A stretch of 64,000 nt of DNA from Musicola paradisiaca NCPPB 2511 (GCF_000400505.1 NZ_CM001857.1:1262631-1326630); one strand, 5' to 3'; shown: positions 41,118-50,639, counted from the first letter of the stretch. The notes: generated from the letters alone by a model not told the origin. Program-made: numbers and translations.

Positions 41118-42287
41118 GTGCAAAAGGCAAACGAACGAAACGATAAGCTAAGGCGCGCCATTATTATATCGGCCGTCTTGCACGTCATTCTGATTGTGTT
41201 GCTGATCCTGAGTTCACTGAATCAGAAGATGGACGACGCCAGTGCAGGTGGCGGCGGGTCATCCATCGATGCGGTGATGGTTGACCCTGGTGCAGTGGTC
41301 GACCAATACAATCGCCAGCAACAGCAGCAAAGTGATGTTCGCCGGGCCGAACAGCTTCGAAAGAAACAGGCTGACCAGCAAGCTCAGGAGTTGCTGGAGA
41401 AACAGGCTGCCGAGCAACAGCGTTTGAAAGAGTTGGAAAAGGAGCGCTTGCAAGCTCAGGAAGAAGCGAAACAGCAGGCACAGGAACAGGCTGAGCAGCG
41501 TAAACAGGCGGAAGATGCCGCTCAAAAAGCGCGTGAGCAGCAGAAGCAGGCGGAAATGGCGGCAGCCAAAGCGAAGGCTGAGGCTGAACAGCAGGCGAAA
41601 GCGGCTGCTGAAGCGAAGAAGCAGGCGGAAGACGAAGCGAAAAAACAGGCTGCTGCAGAAGCCAAGAAGAAAGCGGAAGACGACGCGAAGAAACAAGCGG
41701 CAGCGGAGGCCAAGAAAAAGGCTGAGGAAGAGGCTAAGGCTAAAGCCGCCGAGTTAGCCAAGCAAAAAGCTGCGGCGGAAGCGAAACAGAAAGCGGAAGA
41801 CGACGCTAAAGAAAATGCGGCTGAGGCCGCTGCTGCGGCTAAGAAAGCCGCAGATGACAAGAAAAAGGCCGCCACGGCAGCCGCGAAGCAGGCGGGCGAA
41901 GTCGATGATTTGCTGGGAGGCCTGGCTGCATCGAAGAATGCACCTAAAGGCGGCGGTAGTGCGGCCAGCGGTGGTGCTCCTGCTGGTGTTGGTAATAATA
42001 AGAAAAGTGGCGCGTCCGGCGCTGCGCTTGATAGCTATGGCAGTCAGATCCGGTCTGCTATTCAGAGTAAATTTTATGATTGGGAGTCATACAAGGGGCG
42101 TACTTGTACGTTGCGTATCCGGCTGGCTCCCGATGGTTTGCTGATTGATGTGAAAACGGAAGGGGGCGATCCTGCGCTGTGCCAGGCTGCAATTGCGGCA
42201 GCTAAACAGGCTCGTATACCTAAACCACCAAGCTCGGATGTTTATGACGCATTCAAGAACGCACCAATAGATTTTAAACCGCAATAA
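41118..42287 (+). CDS. tolA: TolA, inner membrane to periplasm spanning protein
   Basis: 389 residues (E. coli 421), GTG start at 41118. Domain I is one transmembrane helix (about 14-33). Domain II is a very long Ala/Lys/Glu-rich helix (about 70-260) with many KAAAEAKKKAEDDAK-type repeats, shorter than in E. coli. Domain III (about 295-389) has the paired Cys residues in GRTCTLRIRLAPDG and GGDPALCQAA. Spans the periplasm to contact Pal, TolB and CpoB. Confidence 0.97.
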   Translation: MQKANERNDKLRRAIIISAVLHVILIVLLILSSLNQKMDDASAGGGGSSIDAVMVDPGAVVDQYNRQQQQQSDVRRAEQLRKKQADQQAQELLEKQAAEQQRLKELEKERLQAQEEAKQQAQEQAEQRKQAEDAAQKAREQQKQAEMAAAKAKAEAEQQAKAAAEAKKQAEDEAKKQAAAEAKKKAEDDAKKQAAAEAKKKAEEEAKAKAAELAKQKAAAEAKQKAEDDAKENAAEAAAAAKKAADDKKKAATAAAKQAGEVDDLLGGLAASKNAPKGGGSAASGGAPAGVGNNKKSGASGAALDSYGSQIRSAIQSKFYDWESYKGRTCTLRIRLAPDGLLIDVKTEGGDPALCQAAIAAAKQARIPKPPSSDVYDAFKNAPIDFKPQ

Positions 42288-42416
42288 TCCTGTTGTTGGT
42301 CATAGATTCAGATTATGACGATGGCGGACGGCAGATGTTGTCGTGTTTGGTGAGTACAGATTGTTAAAACGCTGCCAGATTATCGTAGGCTCTGGAGCCA
42401 GGATAAGGGAGATGAG

Positions 42417-43703
42417 ATGAAGCAGGCATTAAAAATTGCATTGAGTTTTCTGATGCTGTGGGCTGCTGTGTTGCATGCAGAAGTCCGCATTGAAATTACC
42501 CAAGGGGTCGATTCTGCTCGACCGATTGCCGTTGTTCCGTTCAAATCAGCCGGTGGTGCCGTGCCGGAAGATATTGGCAATATTGTCGCGGCTGACTTGC
42601 GCAATAGTGGCAAGTTCAACCCTATTGACCCCAGCCGTATGCCGCAGCAACCGGGAACGGCTGCTGAAGTTACCCCAGCAGCCTGGACCGCGCTTGGTAT
42701 TGATGCGGTTATTGTGGGGCAGGTTCAGCCAACAGCTGACGGATATCTGATTTCCTACCAACTGGTCGATACATCCGGCAGCGCAGGGAGTGTATTGGCG
42801 CAGAATCAGTTCAAAGTGACCAGACAATGGCTGCGTTATGCCGCGCATACTGCCAGTGATGAAGTTTTTCAGAAACTGACGGGAATCAAAGGCGCTTTCC
42901 GCACACGTATCGCTTACGTTGTCCAGACGAATGGCGGCCAGTATCCCTATGAGCTTCGCGTTGCGGACTATGATGGCTACAACCAGTTTGTCGTTCATCG
43001 TTCTCCCGAACCGTTGATGTCGCCATCCTGGTCTCCGGATGGGAGCAAACTGGCTTACGTGACTTTCGAAAGTGGCCGTTCCGCACTGGTTATTCAAACG
43101 CTTGCCAATGGCGATATTCGTCAGGTGGCTTCCTTTCCCCGCCACAACGGCGCCCCGGCATTTTCTCCGGATGGGAGCAAACTGGCGTTCGCTCTTTCCA
43201 AGAGTGGTAGTCTGAATCTGTATGTAATGAACCTTGGGTCGGGGCAAATCTCGCAGATCACGGATGGCCGTAGCAATAACACCGAGCCAACCTGGTTCCC
43301 GGATAGTCAAACGCTGGCCTATACTTCTGACCAGGCCGGGCGCCCCCAGATTTATAAAATTGGCGCTAATGGCGGCACTCCGCAGCGTCTGACCTGGGAA
43401 GGTGCTCAGAACCAGGATTCCGAGGTCAGCAGTGATGGCAAATTTATCGTGATGGTGAGCTCCAATAGCGGTGCTCAACACATTGCTAAACAGGATCTGG
43501 TAACGGGTGGCGTTCAAGTTCTGACGGACACGTTCCTGGATGAAACGCCGAGTATCGCGCCTAATGGCACCATGGTAATCTACAGTTCGAAGCAAGGGCT
43601 GGGATCCGTGCTGCAGTTGGTTTCGACGGACGGCCGTTTCAAAGCGCGTCTTCCGGCTACTGATGGTCAGGTCAGATTTCCTGCCTGGTCGCCGTATCTC
43701 TAA
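42417..43703 (+). CDS. tolB: TolB periplasmic beta-propeller protein
   Basis: 428 residues. Signal peptide to about residue 21 (LWAAVLHA / EVRIEI). The D1 domain is followed by a six-bladed propeller with repeats such as [34 protein letters not shown] and [16 protein letters not shown]. Binds Pal and competes with peptidoglycan. AAGGGAGATGAG precedes the ATG. Confidence 0.98.
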   Translation: MKQALKIALSFLMLWAAVLHAEVRIEITQGVDSARPIAVVPFKSAGGAVPEDIGNIVAADLRNSGKFNPIDPSRMPQQPGTAAEVTPAAWTALGIDAVIVGQVQPTADGYLISYQLVDTSGSAGSVLAQNQFKVTRQWLRYAAHTASDEVFQKLTGIKGAFRTRIAYVVQTNGGQYPYELRVADYDGYNQFVVHRSPEPLMSPSWSPDGSKLAYVTFESGRSALVIQTLANGDIRQVASFPRHNGAPAFSPDGSKLAFALSKSGSLNLYVMNLGSGQISQITDGRSNNTEPTWFPDSQTLAYTSDQAGRPQIYKIGANGGTPQRLTWEGAQNQDSEVSSDGKFIVMVSSNSGAQHIAKQDLVTGGVQVLTDTFLDETPSIAPNGTMVIYSSKQGLGSVLQLVSTDGRFKARLPATDGQVRFPAWSPYL

Positions 43704-43741
43704 TGAAAACATGTAAAATAACCTATTTAAAGGATATAGAA

Positions 43742-44248
43742 ATGCAATTTAATAAAGTGCTGAAAGGCCTGATGTTGGCTCTGCCGGTGCTGGCTGTTGC
43801 CGCATGTAGCTCCAACAAACATGCCAATAACGACCAATCTTCCCTGAACGGTGGTGCAGGTCTGGAAAACGGCGGCAATATGTCCTCTGCTGAGCAGGCT
43901 CGCCTGCAGATGCAGGAACTGCAGCGTAACAACATCGTTTATTTCGATCTGGATAAGTACGACATTCGTCCTGATTTTGCTCAGATGCTGGATGCCCACG
44001 CTGCATTCCTGCGCAGCAACCCGTCCTATAAAGTGACTGTTGAAGGTCATGCGGACGAACGCGGTACTCCGGAATACAACATTGCGCTGGGCGAACGTCG
44101 TGCCAACGCTGTCCAGATGTACCTGCAGGGTAAAGGCGTTTCTGCTGATCAGATCTCCGTGGTTTCTTATGGTAAAGAGAAACCGGCTGTTCTGGGTCAT
44201 GACGAAGCTGCCTGGTCCAAAAACCGTCGTGCCGTTCTGGTATATTAA
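43742..44248 (+). CDS. pal: Pal, peptidoglycan-associated outer membrane lipoprotein
   Basis: 168 residues from ATG 43742, with AAGGAT upstream. The lipobox LAVAAC puts the acylated Cys at residue 22. The OmpA-like C-terminal domain has [13 protein letters not shown] and the peptidoglycan-binding [22 protein letters not shown]. The frame is open back to 43703, but that part has no signal peptide character. Confidence 0.98.
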   Translation: MQFNKVLKGLMLALPVLAVAACSSNKHANNDQSSLNGGAGLENGGNMSSAEQARLQMQELQRNNIVYFDLDKYDIRPDFAQMLDAHAAFLRSNPSYKVTVEGHADERGTPEYNIALGERRANAVQMYLQGKGVSADQISVVSYGKEKPAVLGHDEAAWSKNRRAVLVY

Positions 44249-44257
44249 GAGCATCGC

Positions 44258-45067
44258 ATGAACAGTAACTTCAGACGTCACCTGTTGGGTCTGTCGTTAC
44301 TGGTTGGCGTAGCGGCCCCCTGGGTCGCTACTGCCCAGGCGCCAATCAGTAATGTCGGCTCAGGCTCGATAGAAGATCGAGTCACCTCTCTTGAGCGTAT
44401 TTCCAATGCTCATAGTCAGCTTCTCACCCAACTTCAGCAACAGCTTGCCGATACTCAGCGTGATATTGATGGTTTGCGTGGTCAAATCCAGGAGAACCAG
44501 TATCAGCTGAATCAGGTGGTTGAACGTCAGAAACAGATTTATCAGCAGATTGATAGTCTGAGTTCTCAGGGGGGATCCGCTGGTACTCCGGCTGCATCGT
44601 CCGCTGGCAGCGCATCAGCTTCGTCGGGAACGGTAGATAACGGCATCGCATCTGGGGGGAGTGCTGATGCGTCTGCTGCGCCGGCCAGTACCGGCGATGT
44701 CAATAGCGATTACAATGCGGCTGTCGCTTTGGTGCTTGAGAAGAAACAGTACGATCAGGCTATTACAGCATTCCAGAATTTTGTCAAAAAATATCCTGAT
44801 TCCACGTACCAGCCAAATGCCAATTACTGGCTGGGTCAGCTGTTTTATAACAAGGGCAAAAAGGACGACTCAGCGTATTATTTTGCCAACGTCGTCAAAA
44901 ATTACCCCAAATCACCGAAAGCATCGGAAGCTATGTTCAAAGTCGGTGTCATCATGCAGGAAAAAGGCCAGTCTGATAAGGCAAAAGCCATTTATCAGCA
45001 AGTGGTTAAAAATTACCCTAATACGGATGGCGCTAAACAGGCTCAGAAGCGATTGGCGGGTTTGTAA
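44258..45067 (+). CDS. cpoB: CpoB (YbgF), coordinator of cell-wall synthesis and outer membrane constriction
   Basis: 269 residues. Signal peptide to about residue 28 (APWVATAQA). An N-terminal trimerising coiled coil (about 35-100) is followed by a Ser/Ala/Gly-rich linker (about 103-145) and a C-terminal TPR domain (YNAAVALVLEKKQYDQAI, YWLGQLFYNKGKKDDSAYYF, VGVIMQEKGQSDKAKAIYQQ). Links PBP1B to Tol-Pal in E. coli. Last gene of the cluster. Confidence 0.96.
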   Translation: MNSNFRRHLLGLSLLVGVAAPWVATAQAPISNVGSGSIEDRVTSLERISNAHSQLLTQLQQQLADTQRDIDGLRGQIQENQYQLNQVVERQKQIYQQIDSLSSQGGSAGTPAASSAGSASASSGTVDNGIASGGSADASAAPASTGDVNSDYNAAVALVLEKKQYDQAITAFQNFVKKYPDSTYQPNANYWLGQLFYNKGKKDDSAYYFANVVKNYPKSPKASEAMFKVGVIMQEKGQSDKAKAIYQQVVKNYPNTDGAKQAQKRLAGL

Positions 45068-45076
45068 TCTGTGTCA

Positions 45077-45113
45077 GGAGCAAAAACTGTGCGATATGGC
45101 TGGTTTTTGCTCC
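45077..45113 (+). terminator. Hairpin after cpoB
   Basis: Perfect 11-bp stem GGAGCAAAAAC / GTTTTTGCTCC with a 15-base loop, directly after the cpoB stop. The T-run is in the stem rather than after it. Confidence 0.65.
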
Positions 45114-45160
45114 TTAACGTTTAAGCTATAAGCAGTTGAATTTTTTTTTGGAAAAATAGG

Positions 45161-45188
45161 TTGCACGGAAAAATTATATTAGTAATAT
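45161..45188 (+). promoter_or_regulatory. tRNA-Lys promoter
   Basis: -35 TTGCAC (45161-45166), a 16-base spacer, and -10 TAATAT (45183-45188), then a GC-rich discriminator (GCCGCCG) typical of stringently controlled stable-RNA promoters. It lies about 50 bases before the tRNA. Confidence 0.65.
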
Positions 45189-45238
45189 ATGCCGCCGTTG
45201 CCGAGGTGAAGCTGAATCGCTGAAGCAGCATAAAATGT

Positions 45239-45314
45239 GGGTCGTTAGCTCAGTCGGTAGAGCAGTTGACTTTTAATCAATTGGTCGCAGGTTCGAATCC
45301 TGCACGACCCACCA
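45239..45314 (+). tRNA. tRNA-Lys (anticodon TTT)
   Basis: 76 bases including encoded CCA. The acceptor arms GGGTCGT and ACGACCC pair fully, the D-arm is AGCTCAGTCGGTAGAGC, the anticodon loop CTTTTAA has TTT at 45272-45274, and the T-loop is GGTTCGAATCC. E. coli has a seven-gene lys/val tRNA cluster at this place; only this one is present here. Confidence 0.98.
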
Positions 45315-45710
45315 ATTCCGTATATCTCTCCTTCATATTTTCAAATAGCGCTTTAGGCACGATGGTCAGGCGTAGGATATACATCGACGTTCATATCCAT
45401 TCGTATTCTTGTTTTGTCCCTGATAATGATGATTTCAGATCCGCGAGCGTGTCTTCTTCATATACCGTCAGGCTCCCAGCCCTGCTTATCCATGATGTTC
45501 GGCATAAACGATTCGTGCTGAGCTGATGCGTCAGAGCGTTGCGGCCGGAGCCTCTATCAGTGAGGTCGCGCGGGGCTGGGGGATATTCCCGCTAAGCGTG
45601 AACCGTACAGGTGAATTTGGCGTATAGTAGTCGCTTATTTATTTGACGAGAGACGTTGCCGTTTCTACATCCATATTGGAGCGGTAGAAAACGCAGAGGG
45701 AATTGTATCC
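45315..45710. other. Intergenic region after tRNA-Lys
   Basis: 396 bases with no intact gene. It contains the possible transposase scrap at 45508-45633 and probably the promoter of the DUF554 gene (TATAGT at 45623-45628 is a candidate -10). Confidence 0.5.
45508..45633 (+). pseudogene. Possible remnant of a transposase helix-turn-helix (IS66 OrfA-like)
   Basis: A short frame reads TIRAELMRQSVAAGASISEV then ARGWGIFPLSVNRTGEF before a stop. The pattern E-L-x(5)-AAGASISEVARGWGI resembles the N-terminal helix-turn-helix of IS66- or IS3-type OrfA proteins (often ...PGASVxxVAREHGI...). It is bounded by stops on both sides and has no partner ORF or terminal repeats. The location next to a tRNA gene suits a past insertion. 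Weak evidence, short match. Confidence 0.35.
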
Positions 45711-46427
45711 ATGATTGGACCTTGTATTAATGGTGCCGCCATCCTTATCGGTGGTTCGCTGGGTGTTGCATTACGCCGTTTTATCCCCCAACGCATGCGC
45801 GATGGCTTACCGCCTGCATTTGCCATGGTATCGATTGCCATGGGGGTGACATTGGTGGTGAAGGTGCATCAATTACCGGCTGTCGCTTTAGCAATTATTC
45901 TTGGCGTGGGTATTGGAGAGTTGCTATGTCTTGAAGCGGGCGTGCAAAAAGGGGCTGTGCTGATAGAGAAAACGCTAAGTGGTTTTGTTCCACAGCCTGA
46001 ACACGGGCTTCCTCAGGATGTCTATACGCAGAATTTTACCGCTCTGATCGTGTTGTTTTGCGCCAGTGGTACTGGCGTTGTCGGCGCGTTGACGGAAGGG
46101 TTGAATGGTGATTACCAATTGCTGCTGATCAAATCGGCGTTGGATATTTTCACTGCGCTGATTTTTGCCATAACGTTGGGGTTGGCGGTGGTATCGATTG
46201 CGGTTCCTCAGTTTATTGTTCAGTCGCTGCTGTTCTTTTCCGCCAAGCTACTTATGCCGCTGATGACGGATATCACGATGGGTGATTTTGCTGCCTGCGG
46301 TGGAATTGTGATGATGGCCGTCGGGCTGCGTATTGCTCAGATCAAAACGTTCGCGGTGGTAAATTTCCTGCCGGCACTGGTGCTGATTATCCCCCTTTCC
46401 TTGTACTGGCATCGTTTGTTTTCCTGA
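45711..46427 (+). CDS. DUF554 family integral membrane protein (YqgA-like)
   Basis: 238 residues with about six or seven transmembrane helices, starting MIGPCINGAAILIGGSLGV as in the family (E. coli YqgA, 235 residues, begins similarly). Conserved Gly-rich helices and FCASGTGVVGALTEG are visible. Function is unknown; a transporter has been assumed. AGAGGGA precedes the ATG. It lies alone between the tRNA and nadA, a place where E. coli has no such gene. Confidence 0.88.
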   Translation: MIGPCINGAAILIGGSLGVALRRFIPQRMRDGLPPAFAMVSIAMGVTLVVKVHQLPAVALAIILGVGIGELLCLEAGVQKGAVLIEKTLSGFVPQPEHGLPQDVYTQNFTALIVLFCASGTGVVGALTEGLNGDYQLLLIKSALDIFTALIFAITLGLAVVSIAVPQFIVQSLLFFSAKLLMPLMTDITMGDFAACGGIVMMAVGLRIAQIKTFAVVNFLPALVLIIPLSLYWHRLFS

Positions 46428-46592
46428 TCTGACTATTGAGCGCTTTGTTGTTGGTTCTGCCAGCGGCAAAGCGTTTTTTATATCAATGACGGTAAAGGCG
46501 GGATTAGGTGAGCACATGTTTTTTAATAAATTAAACTAAAATCCCGTTGGCAGAGAAAAAATAGCGGACGAATGCCGGTTTTTGCGGTAATT

Positions 46593-46610
46593 TGTTTAGT
46601 ATATAAAACA
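46593..46610 (+). promoter_or_regulatory. NadR-type operator upstream of nadA
   Basis: TGTTTAGTATATAAAACA fits the NadR repressor box TGTTTA-N6-TAAACA with one mismatch in the right half. It lies 36 bases before the nadA ATG, where it would block transcription when NAD is plentiful. Confidence 0.75.
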
Positions 46611-46646
46611 ATTTATTCCCTCCTGGATGACTGCACGGAATTCACT

Positions 46647-47690
46647 ATGAGCCTGTTTTTCGAAAATCCGATCCTTGACTATCCTTTTCCTCCTCGTCCG
46701 AAACTGCTTTCTGAACAAGAGAAACAATATTACCGGGAGCGTATCAAGACGTTGCTTGCCGAGCGTAATGCCGTGCTGGTAGCCCATTACTATACCGACC
46801 CAGACATTCAGGCATTGGCGGAGGAAACCGGAGGATGCGTAGCGGATTCGCTGGAAATGGCGCGTTTTGGCAGCCTTCATCCGGCGACGACGTTAATCGT
46901 GGCCGGGGTTCGTTTTATGGGGGAAACGGCCAAGATCCTGAACCCGGAAAAAACAGTATTGATGCCGACGCTGGCGGCGGAATGTTCTTTGGATCTGGGG
47001 TGCCCGATAGAGCAATTCAACGCATTCTGCGATAGCCATCCGGAACGAACGGTGGTGGTTTACGCCAACACCTCGGCGGAGGTAAAGGCTCGGGCGGATT
47101 GGGTGGTGACGTCAAGTATTGCCGTTGAGCTGATTGAACATCTGGACAGCCTGGGCGAAAAGTTGATATGGGCGCCGGATCGTCATCTGGGCAGCTACGT
47201 GCAGAAGCAGACGGGGGCCGATATCCTTTGTTGGCAGGGAGCTTGTATCGTGCACGACGAGTTCAAGACTCAGGCGTTGGCGCGAATGAAGGCGCTGTAT
47301 CCGCAGGCTGCTGTGCTCGTGCATCCTGAATCGCCGCAAAGTGTGGTGGAGATGGCGGATGCGGTGGGTTCAACCAGTCAGTTGATCAACGCCGCCAAAA
47401 CGCTTCCGCACCGCGAGTTAATCGTGGCGACTGATCGGGGCATTTTCTACAAAATGCAGCAAGCTTGTCCGGAGAAAGTGCTGATTGAGGCGCCGACGGC
47501 GGGCGAAGGGGCAACATGCCGTAGTTGCGCCCATTGCCCTTGGATGGCGATGAATGGGGTACAGGCCATTTTTTCAGCGCTGGTTGCCGATGGGGGCGAA
47601 CACGAAATTCAGGTAGCGGCAGGGGTGAGGGAAAAAGCTTTGTTGCCGCTGAATCGTATGCTGGCGTTCGCTGCTACGCTGAAATCCTGA
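46647..47690 (+). CDS. nadA: Quinolinate synthase A
   Basis: 347 residues (E. coli 347) from ATG 46647. A 4Fe-4S enzyme that condenses iminoaspartate and dihydroxyacetone phosphate to quinolinate for NAD synthesis. Cluster ligands are in [20 protein letters not shown] and the C-terminal [14 protein letters not shown]. Substrate motifs VAHYYTD and [14 protein letters not shown] are intact. The open frame back to 46572 crosses the NadR box and is not coding. Confidence 0.97.
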   Translation: MSLFFENPILDYPFPPRPKLLSEQEKQYYRERIKTLLAERNAVLVAHYYTDPDIQALAEETGGCVADSLEMARFGSLHPATTLIVAGVRFMGETAKILNPEKTVLMPTLAAECSLDLGCPIEQFNAFCDSHPERTVVVYANTSAEVKARADWVVTSSIAVELIEHLDSLGEKLIWAPDRHLGSYVQKQTGADILCWQGACIVHDEFKTQALARMKALYPQAAVLVHPESPQSVVEMADAVGSTSQLINAAKTLPHRELIVATDRGIFYKMQQACPEKVLIEAPTAGEGATCRSCAHCPWMAMNGVQAIFSALVADGGEHEIQVAAGVREKALLPLNRMLAFAATLKS

Positions 47691-47736
47691 TTCTGGTTTT
47701 CAGCCGATGCCGCATTGCCTGCGCAATGGAGCAAAT

Positions 47737-47758
47737 ATGTGCGGCCAACGCCGCACAT
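47737..47758. terminator. Hairpin between nadA and pnuC
   Basis: Perfect 9-bp stem ATGTGCGGC / GCCGCACAT with loop CAAC, 26 bases before the pnuC ATG and followed by GATCTTTATTT. It may attenuate pnuC relative to nadA. Confidence 0.5.
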
Positions 47759-47783
47759 GATCTTTATTTCTGATGGAGCAGCA

Positions 47784-48509
47784 ATGGATTTTTTCAGCAC
47801 CAATAACATCTTGATTCATATTCCTTTAGGGGCTAACGGTTATGATCTCTCCTGGGTTGAAGCATTCGGAACGCTGTTTGGTTTGCTTTGTATCTGGCTG
47901 GCCAGCCTGGAGAAAACCATCAATTACCTGTTCGGTTTACTGAATGTCACGTTGTTCGCACTGATCTTTTTTCAAATTCAACTGTATGCCAGTTTGCTGC
48001 TGCAAATCTTTTTCATCGTCGCCAACCTGTATGGCTGGTATGCGTGGAGTCGAACGACTGACGACAACGAATCAGAGCTGCGGGTTCGTTGGCTGTCGCT
48101 ATCGCAGGCGTTGGGCTGGGGATGTGGGAGCCTGGTTGCCATTATCCTGATGACGCTGTTTATCGATCCGTTTTTCGCCATGCTGACCCGGATGGCGGTG
48201 GCATTGATGGTTTTCAGCGGTCTTGAGGTTGCGATGCCGCAGTTGCAGCCGGACGCATTTCCATTCTGGGATTCCGCCATGACGGTGTTGTCGGTGGTGG
48301 CGATGATCCTGATGACGCGCAAGTATGTGGAAAACTGGCTGCTGTGGGTCGTTATCGATGTGATAAGCGTGGTGATTTTCGCCTGTCAGGGCGTGTACGC
48401 CATGTCCATTCAGTATCTGGTATTGACGCTGATTGCGCTCAACGGCTCCTGGTTATGGATAAAGAGCGCTCGGGAACATGATTCACGGCCCCTTGTCCGC
48501 TCCCATTAA
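47784..48509 (+). CDS. pnuC: PnuC, nicotinamide riboside transporter
   Basis: 241 residues (E. coli 239), about seven transmembrane helices with the PnuC signatures SWVEAFGTLFGLLCIWLA, NLYGWYAW and the C-terminal WLLWVVIDVISVVIFACQGVYA region. Facilitates uptake of nicotinamide riboside. Forms an operon with nadA, as in E. coli. The ATG at 47784 is chosen over the upstream in-frame ATG at 47715, which lies before the hairpin. Confidence 0.96.
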   Translation: MDFFSTNNILIHIPLGANGYDLSWVEAFGTLFGLLCIWLASLEKTINYLFGLLNVTLFALIFFQIQLYASLLLQIFFIVANLYGWYAWSRTTDDNESELRVRWLSLSQALGWGCGSLVAIILMTLFIDPFFAMLTRMAVALMVFSGLEVAMPQLQPDAFPFWDSAMTVLSVVAMILMTRKYVENWLLWVVIDVISVVIFACQGVYAMSIQYLVLTLIALNGSWLWIKSAREHDSRPLVRSH

Positions 48510-48583
48510 TGCGGGGCTTTTCCCTTCGGCCATTTAGCGTCATGACGGCAACAATAGGGTTTGTGGGGGGTAGCGTGATTCGC

Positions 48584-48611
48584 TTGACTTATAACGACCA
48601 GCCTGCAATAT
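48584..48611 (+). promoter_or_regulatory. Candidate aroG promoter
   Basis: -35 TTGACT (48584-48589) with a poor -10 (CAATAT, 48606-48611). No TyrR box (TGTAAA-N6-TTTACA) is evident. The 185 bases between pnuC and aroG contain no gene; zitB, present here in E. coli, is missing. Confidence 0.35.
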
Positions 48612-48694
48612 GGACGGCGACCTTTTTTATCCGCTTCGACTTGCTCTGAACGTTCAGCACGATAAACGGCGACGTCAGGAGTAATGGAAACACT

Positions 48695-49747
48695 ATGAAT
48701 TATCAGAACGACGATTTGAGAATCAAAGAAATCAAAGAGCTTTTGCCTCCGGTTGCACTGCTGGAGAAATTTCCCGCCACAGAACGTGCAGCCCACACCG
48801 TGTTTGCAGCACGTAACGCCATTCACAACATCCTGAAAGGCAATGACGATCGCCTGCTGGTGGTTATCGGCCCGTGCTCGATCCACGATCCGAAAGCAGC
48901 GAAAGAGTACGCAGCGGGTCTGTTGAAACTACGTCAGGAGCTGGACGGCGATCTGGAAGTCGTCATGCGCGTCTACTTCGAAAAACCGCGTACCACCGTG
49001 GGCTGGAAGGGGTTGATCAATGATCCGCATATGAACAACAGTTTTCAGATTAACGATGGGCTGCGTATTGCGCGTCAACTGTTGCTGGATATCAATGACA
49101 CCGGCCTACCTGCTGCCGGCGAGTTTCTGGATATGATCACGCCGCAGTATATGGCGGATCTGATGAGTTGGGGGGCGATTGGCGCTCGTACCACTGAATC
49201 CCAGGTTCACCGTGAGCTGGCGTCTGGTCTGTCCTGCCCGGTTGGTTTTAAAAATGGCACCGACGGTACGATCAAGGTGGCGATTGACGCCATCAACGCT
49301 GCGCGTGCGCCGCACTGCTTCCTGTCTGTGACCAAGTGGGGGCATTCGGCAATCGTTAATACCAGCGGCAACCATGACTGTCACATCATCCTGCGCGGCG
49401 GTAAAGCGCCGAACTACAGCGCAGAGCATGTGAAAGCGGTCAAGGAAGGGTTGGAAAAGGCCGGTCTGCCGCAGCAGGTTATGATCGATTTCAGTCATGC
49501 CAACAGCAGCAAGCAATTCAAGAAACAAATGGATGTCTGCGAAGACGTTTCCCGCCAAATTGCAGGTGGCGAGCAGTCCATTATCGGTGTGATGGTGGAA
49601 AGTCATCTGGTTGAAGGCAACCAGAATCTGGACGGCGGCGAGCCGTTGGTTTACGGCAAGAGCGTGACAGACGCTTGTATTGGCTGGGATGATACCGAGA
49701 CGTTGCTGCGCCAGTTAGCCGCAGCTGTACGTCAACGTCGTGGTTGA
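48695..49747 (+). CDS. aroG: 3-deoxy-7-phosphoheptulonate synthase, Phe-sensitive type
   Basis: 350 residues (E. coli AroG 350) starting MNYQNDDLRIKEIKELLPPV, nearly identical to AroG rather than AroF or AroH. Condenses PEP and erythrose 4-phosphate in the first step of aromatic synthesis. Motifs: IGPCSIHDP (metal Cys), EKPRTTVGWKGL, GARTTESQVHRELASG, DFSHANSSKQF. One visible difference is His for Gly in NTSGNHDCHI. It converges with gpmA at a shared terminator. Confidence 0.97.
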   Translation: MNYQNDDLRIKEIKELLPPVALLEKFPATERAAHTVFAARNAIHNILKGNDDRLLVVIGPCSIHDPKAAKEYAAGLLKLRQELDGDLEVVMRVYFEKPRTTVGWKGLINDPHMNNSFQINDGLRIARQLLLDINDTGLPAAGEFLDMITPQYMADLMSWGAIGARTTESQVHRELASGLSCPVGFKNGTDGTIKVAIDAINAARAPHCFLSVTKWGHSAIVNTSGNHDCHIILRGGKAPNYSAEHVKAVKEGLEKAGLPQQVMIDFSHANSSKQFKKQMDVCEDVSRQIAGGEQSIIGVMVESHLVEGNQNLDGGEPLVYGKSVTDACIGWDDTETLLRQLAAAVRQRRG

Positions 49748-49770
49748 TATGGTTTAACCGTCGTGACAAT

Positions 49771-49797
49771 AAAAAACCCGGCATTGCCGGGTTTTTT
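49771..49797. terminator. Bidirectional terminator between aroG and gpmA
   Basis: Perfect 12-bp inverted repeat AAAAAACCCGGC / GCCGGGTTTTTT with loop ATT; serves both converging genes. Confidence 0.92.
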
Positions 49798-49809
49798 TGT
49801 CGCTACGAA

Positions 49810-50562
49810 TTACTTCGCTTTGCCCTGATTCGCGACTGCTGCGGCTTTAGCTGCGATTTCGTCAGCGTCGCCCAGATAGTAGTGCTTGATCGGTTTGAAG
49901 TTTTCGTCGAATTCATACACCAGCGGAACGGCGGTCGGGATGTTGAGCTCAAGGATTTCTTCTTCGCTCAGGTTATCCAGGTATTTCACCAGCGCACGCA
50001 GAGAGTTGCCATGAGCGGCGATGATGATGCGTTCGCCGGACTTCAGACGCGGCAGAATGCTTTCGTTCCAGAACGGCACTACGCGCTCGATGGTCAGCGC
50101 CAGGCTTTCGGTTTGCGGCAGTTCTTTATCGCTCAGGGATGCATAACGCGGGTCGTGGCCTGGGAAGCGTTCATCATCACGAGTCAGTTCCGGCGGAGTC
50201 ACCGCAAAGCCGCGACGCCACAGTTTAACCTGGTCGTCACCGTATTTTTCTGCGGTTTCAGCCTTGTTCAGGCCTTGCAGCGCACCGTAATGACGCTCGT
50301 TCAGTTTCCAGCATTTTTCTACCGGCAGCCAAGCCTGATCGATTTCGTCCAGGATATTCCACAGGGTGTGGATGGCGCGTTTCAGCACGGAGGTGTACGC
50401 GAAATCGAAAGCGAAGCCTTCTTTTTTCAGCAGCTGACCAGCCTGCTTTGCTTCGCCAACACCTTTTTCGGACAGTTCAACGTCCATCCAGCCGGTGAAG
50501 CGGTTTTCTTGGTTCCACTGGCTTTCACCATGTCGTACCAGTACCAGCTTAGTTACTGCCAT
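49810..50562 (-). CDS. gpmA: 2,3-bisphosphoglycerate-dependent phosphoglycerate mutase
   Basis: 250 residues. Interconverts 3- and 2-phosphoglycerate in glycolysis. The phosphohistidine motif [10 protein letters not shown] puts His11 as nucleophile, and the second His is in [28 protein letters not shown] is typical. AAGGAG precedes the ATG. The cus-like operon lies directly upstream on the same strand. Confidence 0.98.
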   Translation of the reverse strand: MAVTKLVLVRHGESQWNQENRFTGWMDVELSEKGVGEAKQAGQLLKKEGFAFDFAYTSVLKRAIHTLWNILDEIDQAWLPVEKCWKLNERHYGALQGLNKAETAEKYGDDQVKLWRRGFAVTPPELTRDDERFPGHDPRYASLSDKELPQTESLALTIERVVPFWNESILPRLKSGERIIIAAHGNSLRALVKYLDNLSEEEILELNIPTAVPLVYEFDENFKPIKHYYLGDADEIAAKAAAVANQGKAK

Positions 50563-50609
50563 AGCTTTAAACTCCTTCAGATCCTAAGATTTCTATGATA
50601 ACTGCGCCC

Positions 50610-50639
50610 ATTATAGGGCCGGAATACGGTTATCGGCAA
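50610..50639 (-). promoter_or_regulatory. gpmA promoter
   Basis: On the minus strand a perfect TATAAT (50610-50615), an 18-base spacer and TTGCCG (50634-50639), about 48 bases before the gpmA ATG. Confidence 0.65.

Noticed and set aside
41522..41875. Ala/Ser/Phe-rich minus-strand frame that looks like a repeat protein
   Set aside because: It only mirrors the Ala/Lys/Glu repeats of the TolA central helix.
41600..41900. CRISPR or tandem DNA repeat in tolA
   Set aside because: The repetition follows the protein's coiled-coil codons; units are unequal and in frame, with no spacers.
42546..43712. 388-codon minus-strand frame across tolB
   Set aside because: Antisense to TolB, low-complexity basic composition, no family match.
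48506..48886. 126-codon minus-strand frame at the start of aroG (possible zitB or ybgS remnant)
   Set aside because: It lies opposite the conserved aroG N-terminus and has no membrane helices or similarity to a cation-diffusion protein.
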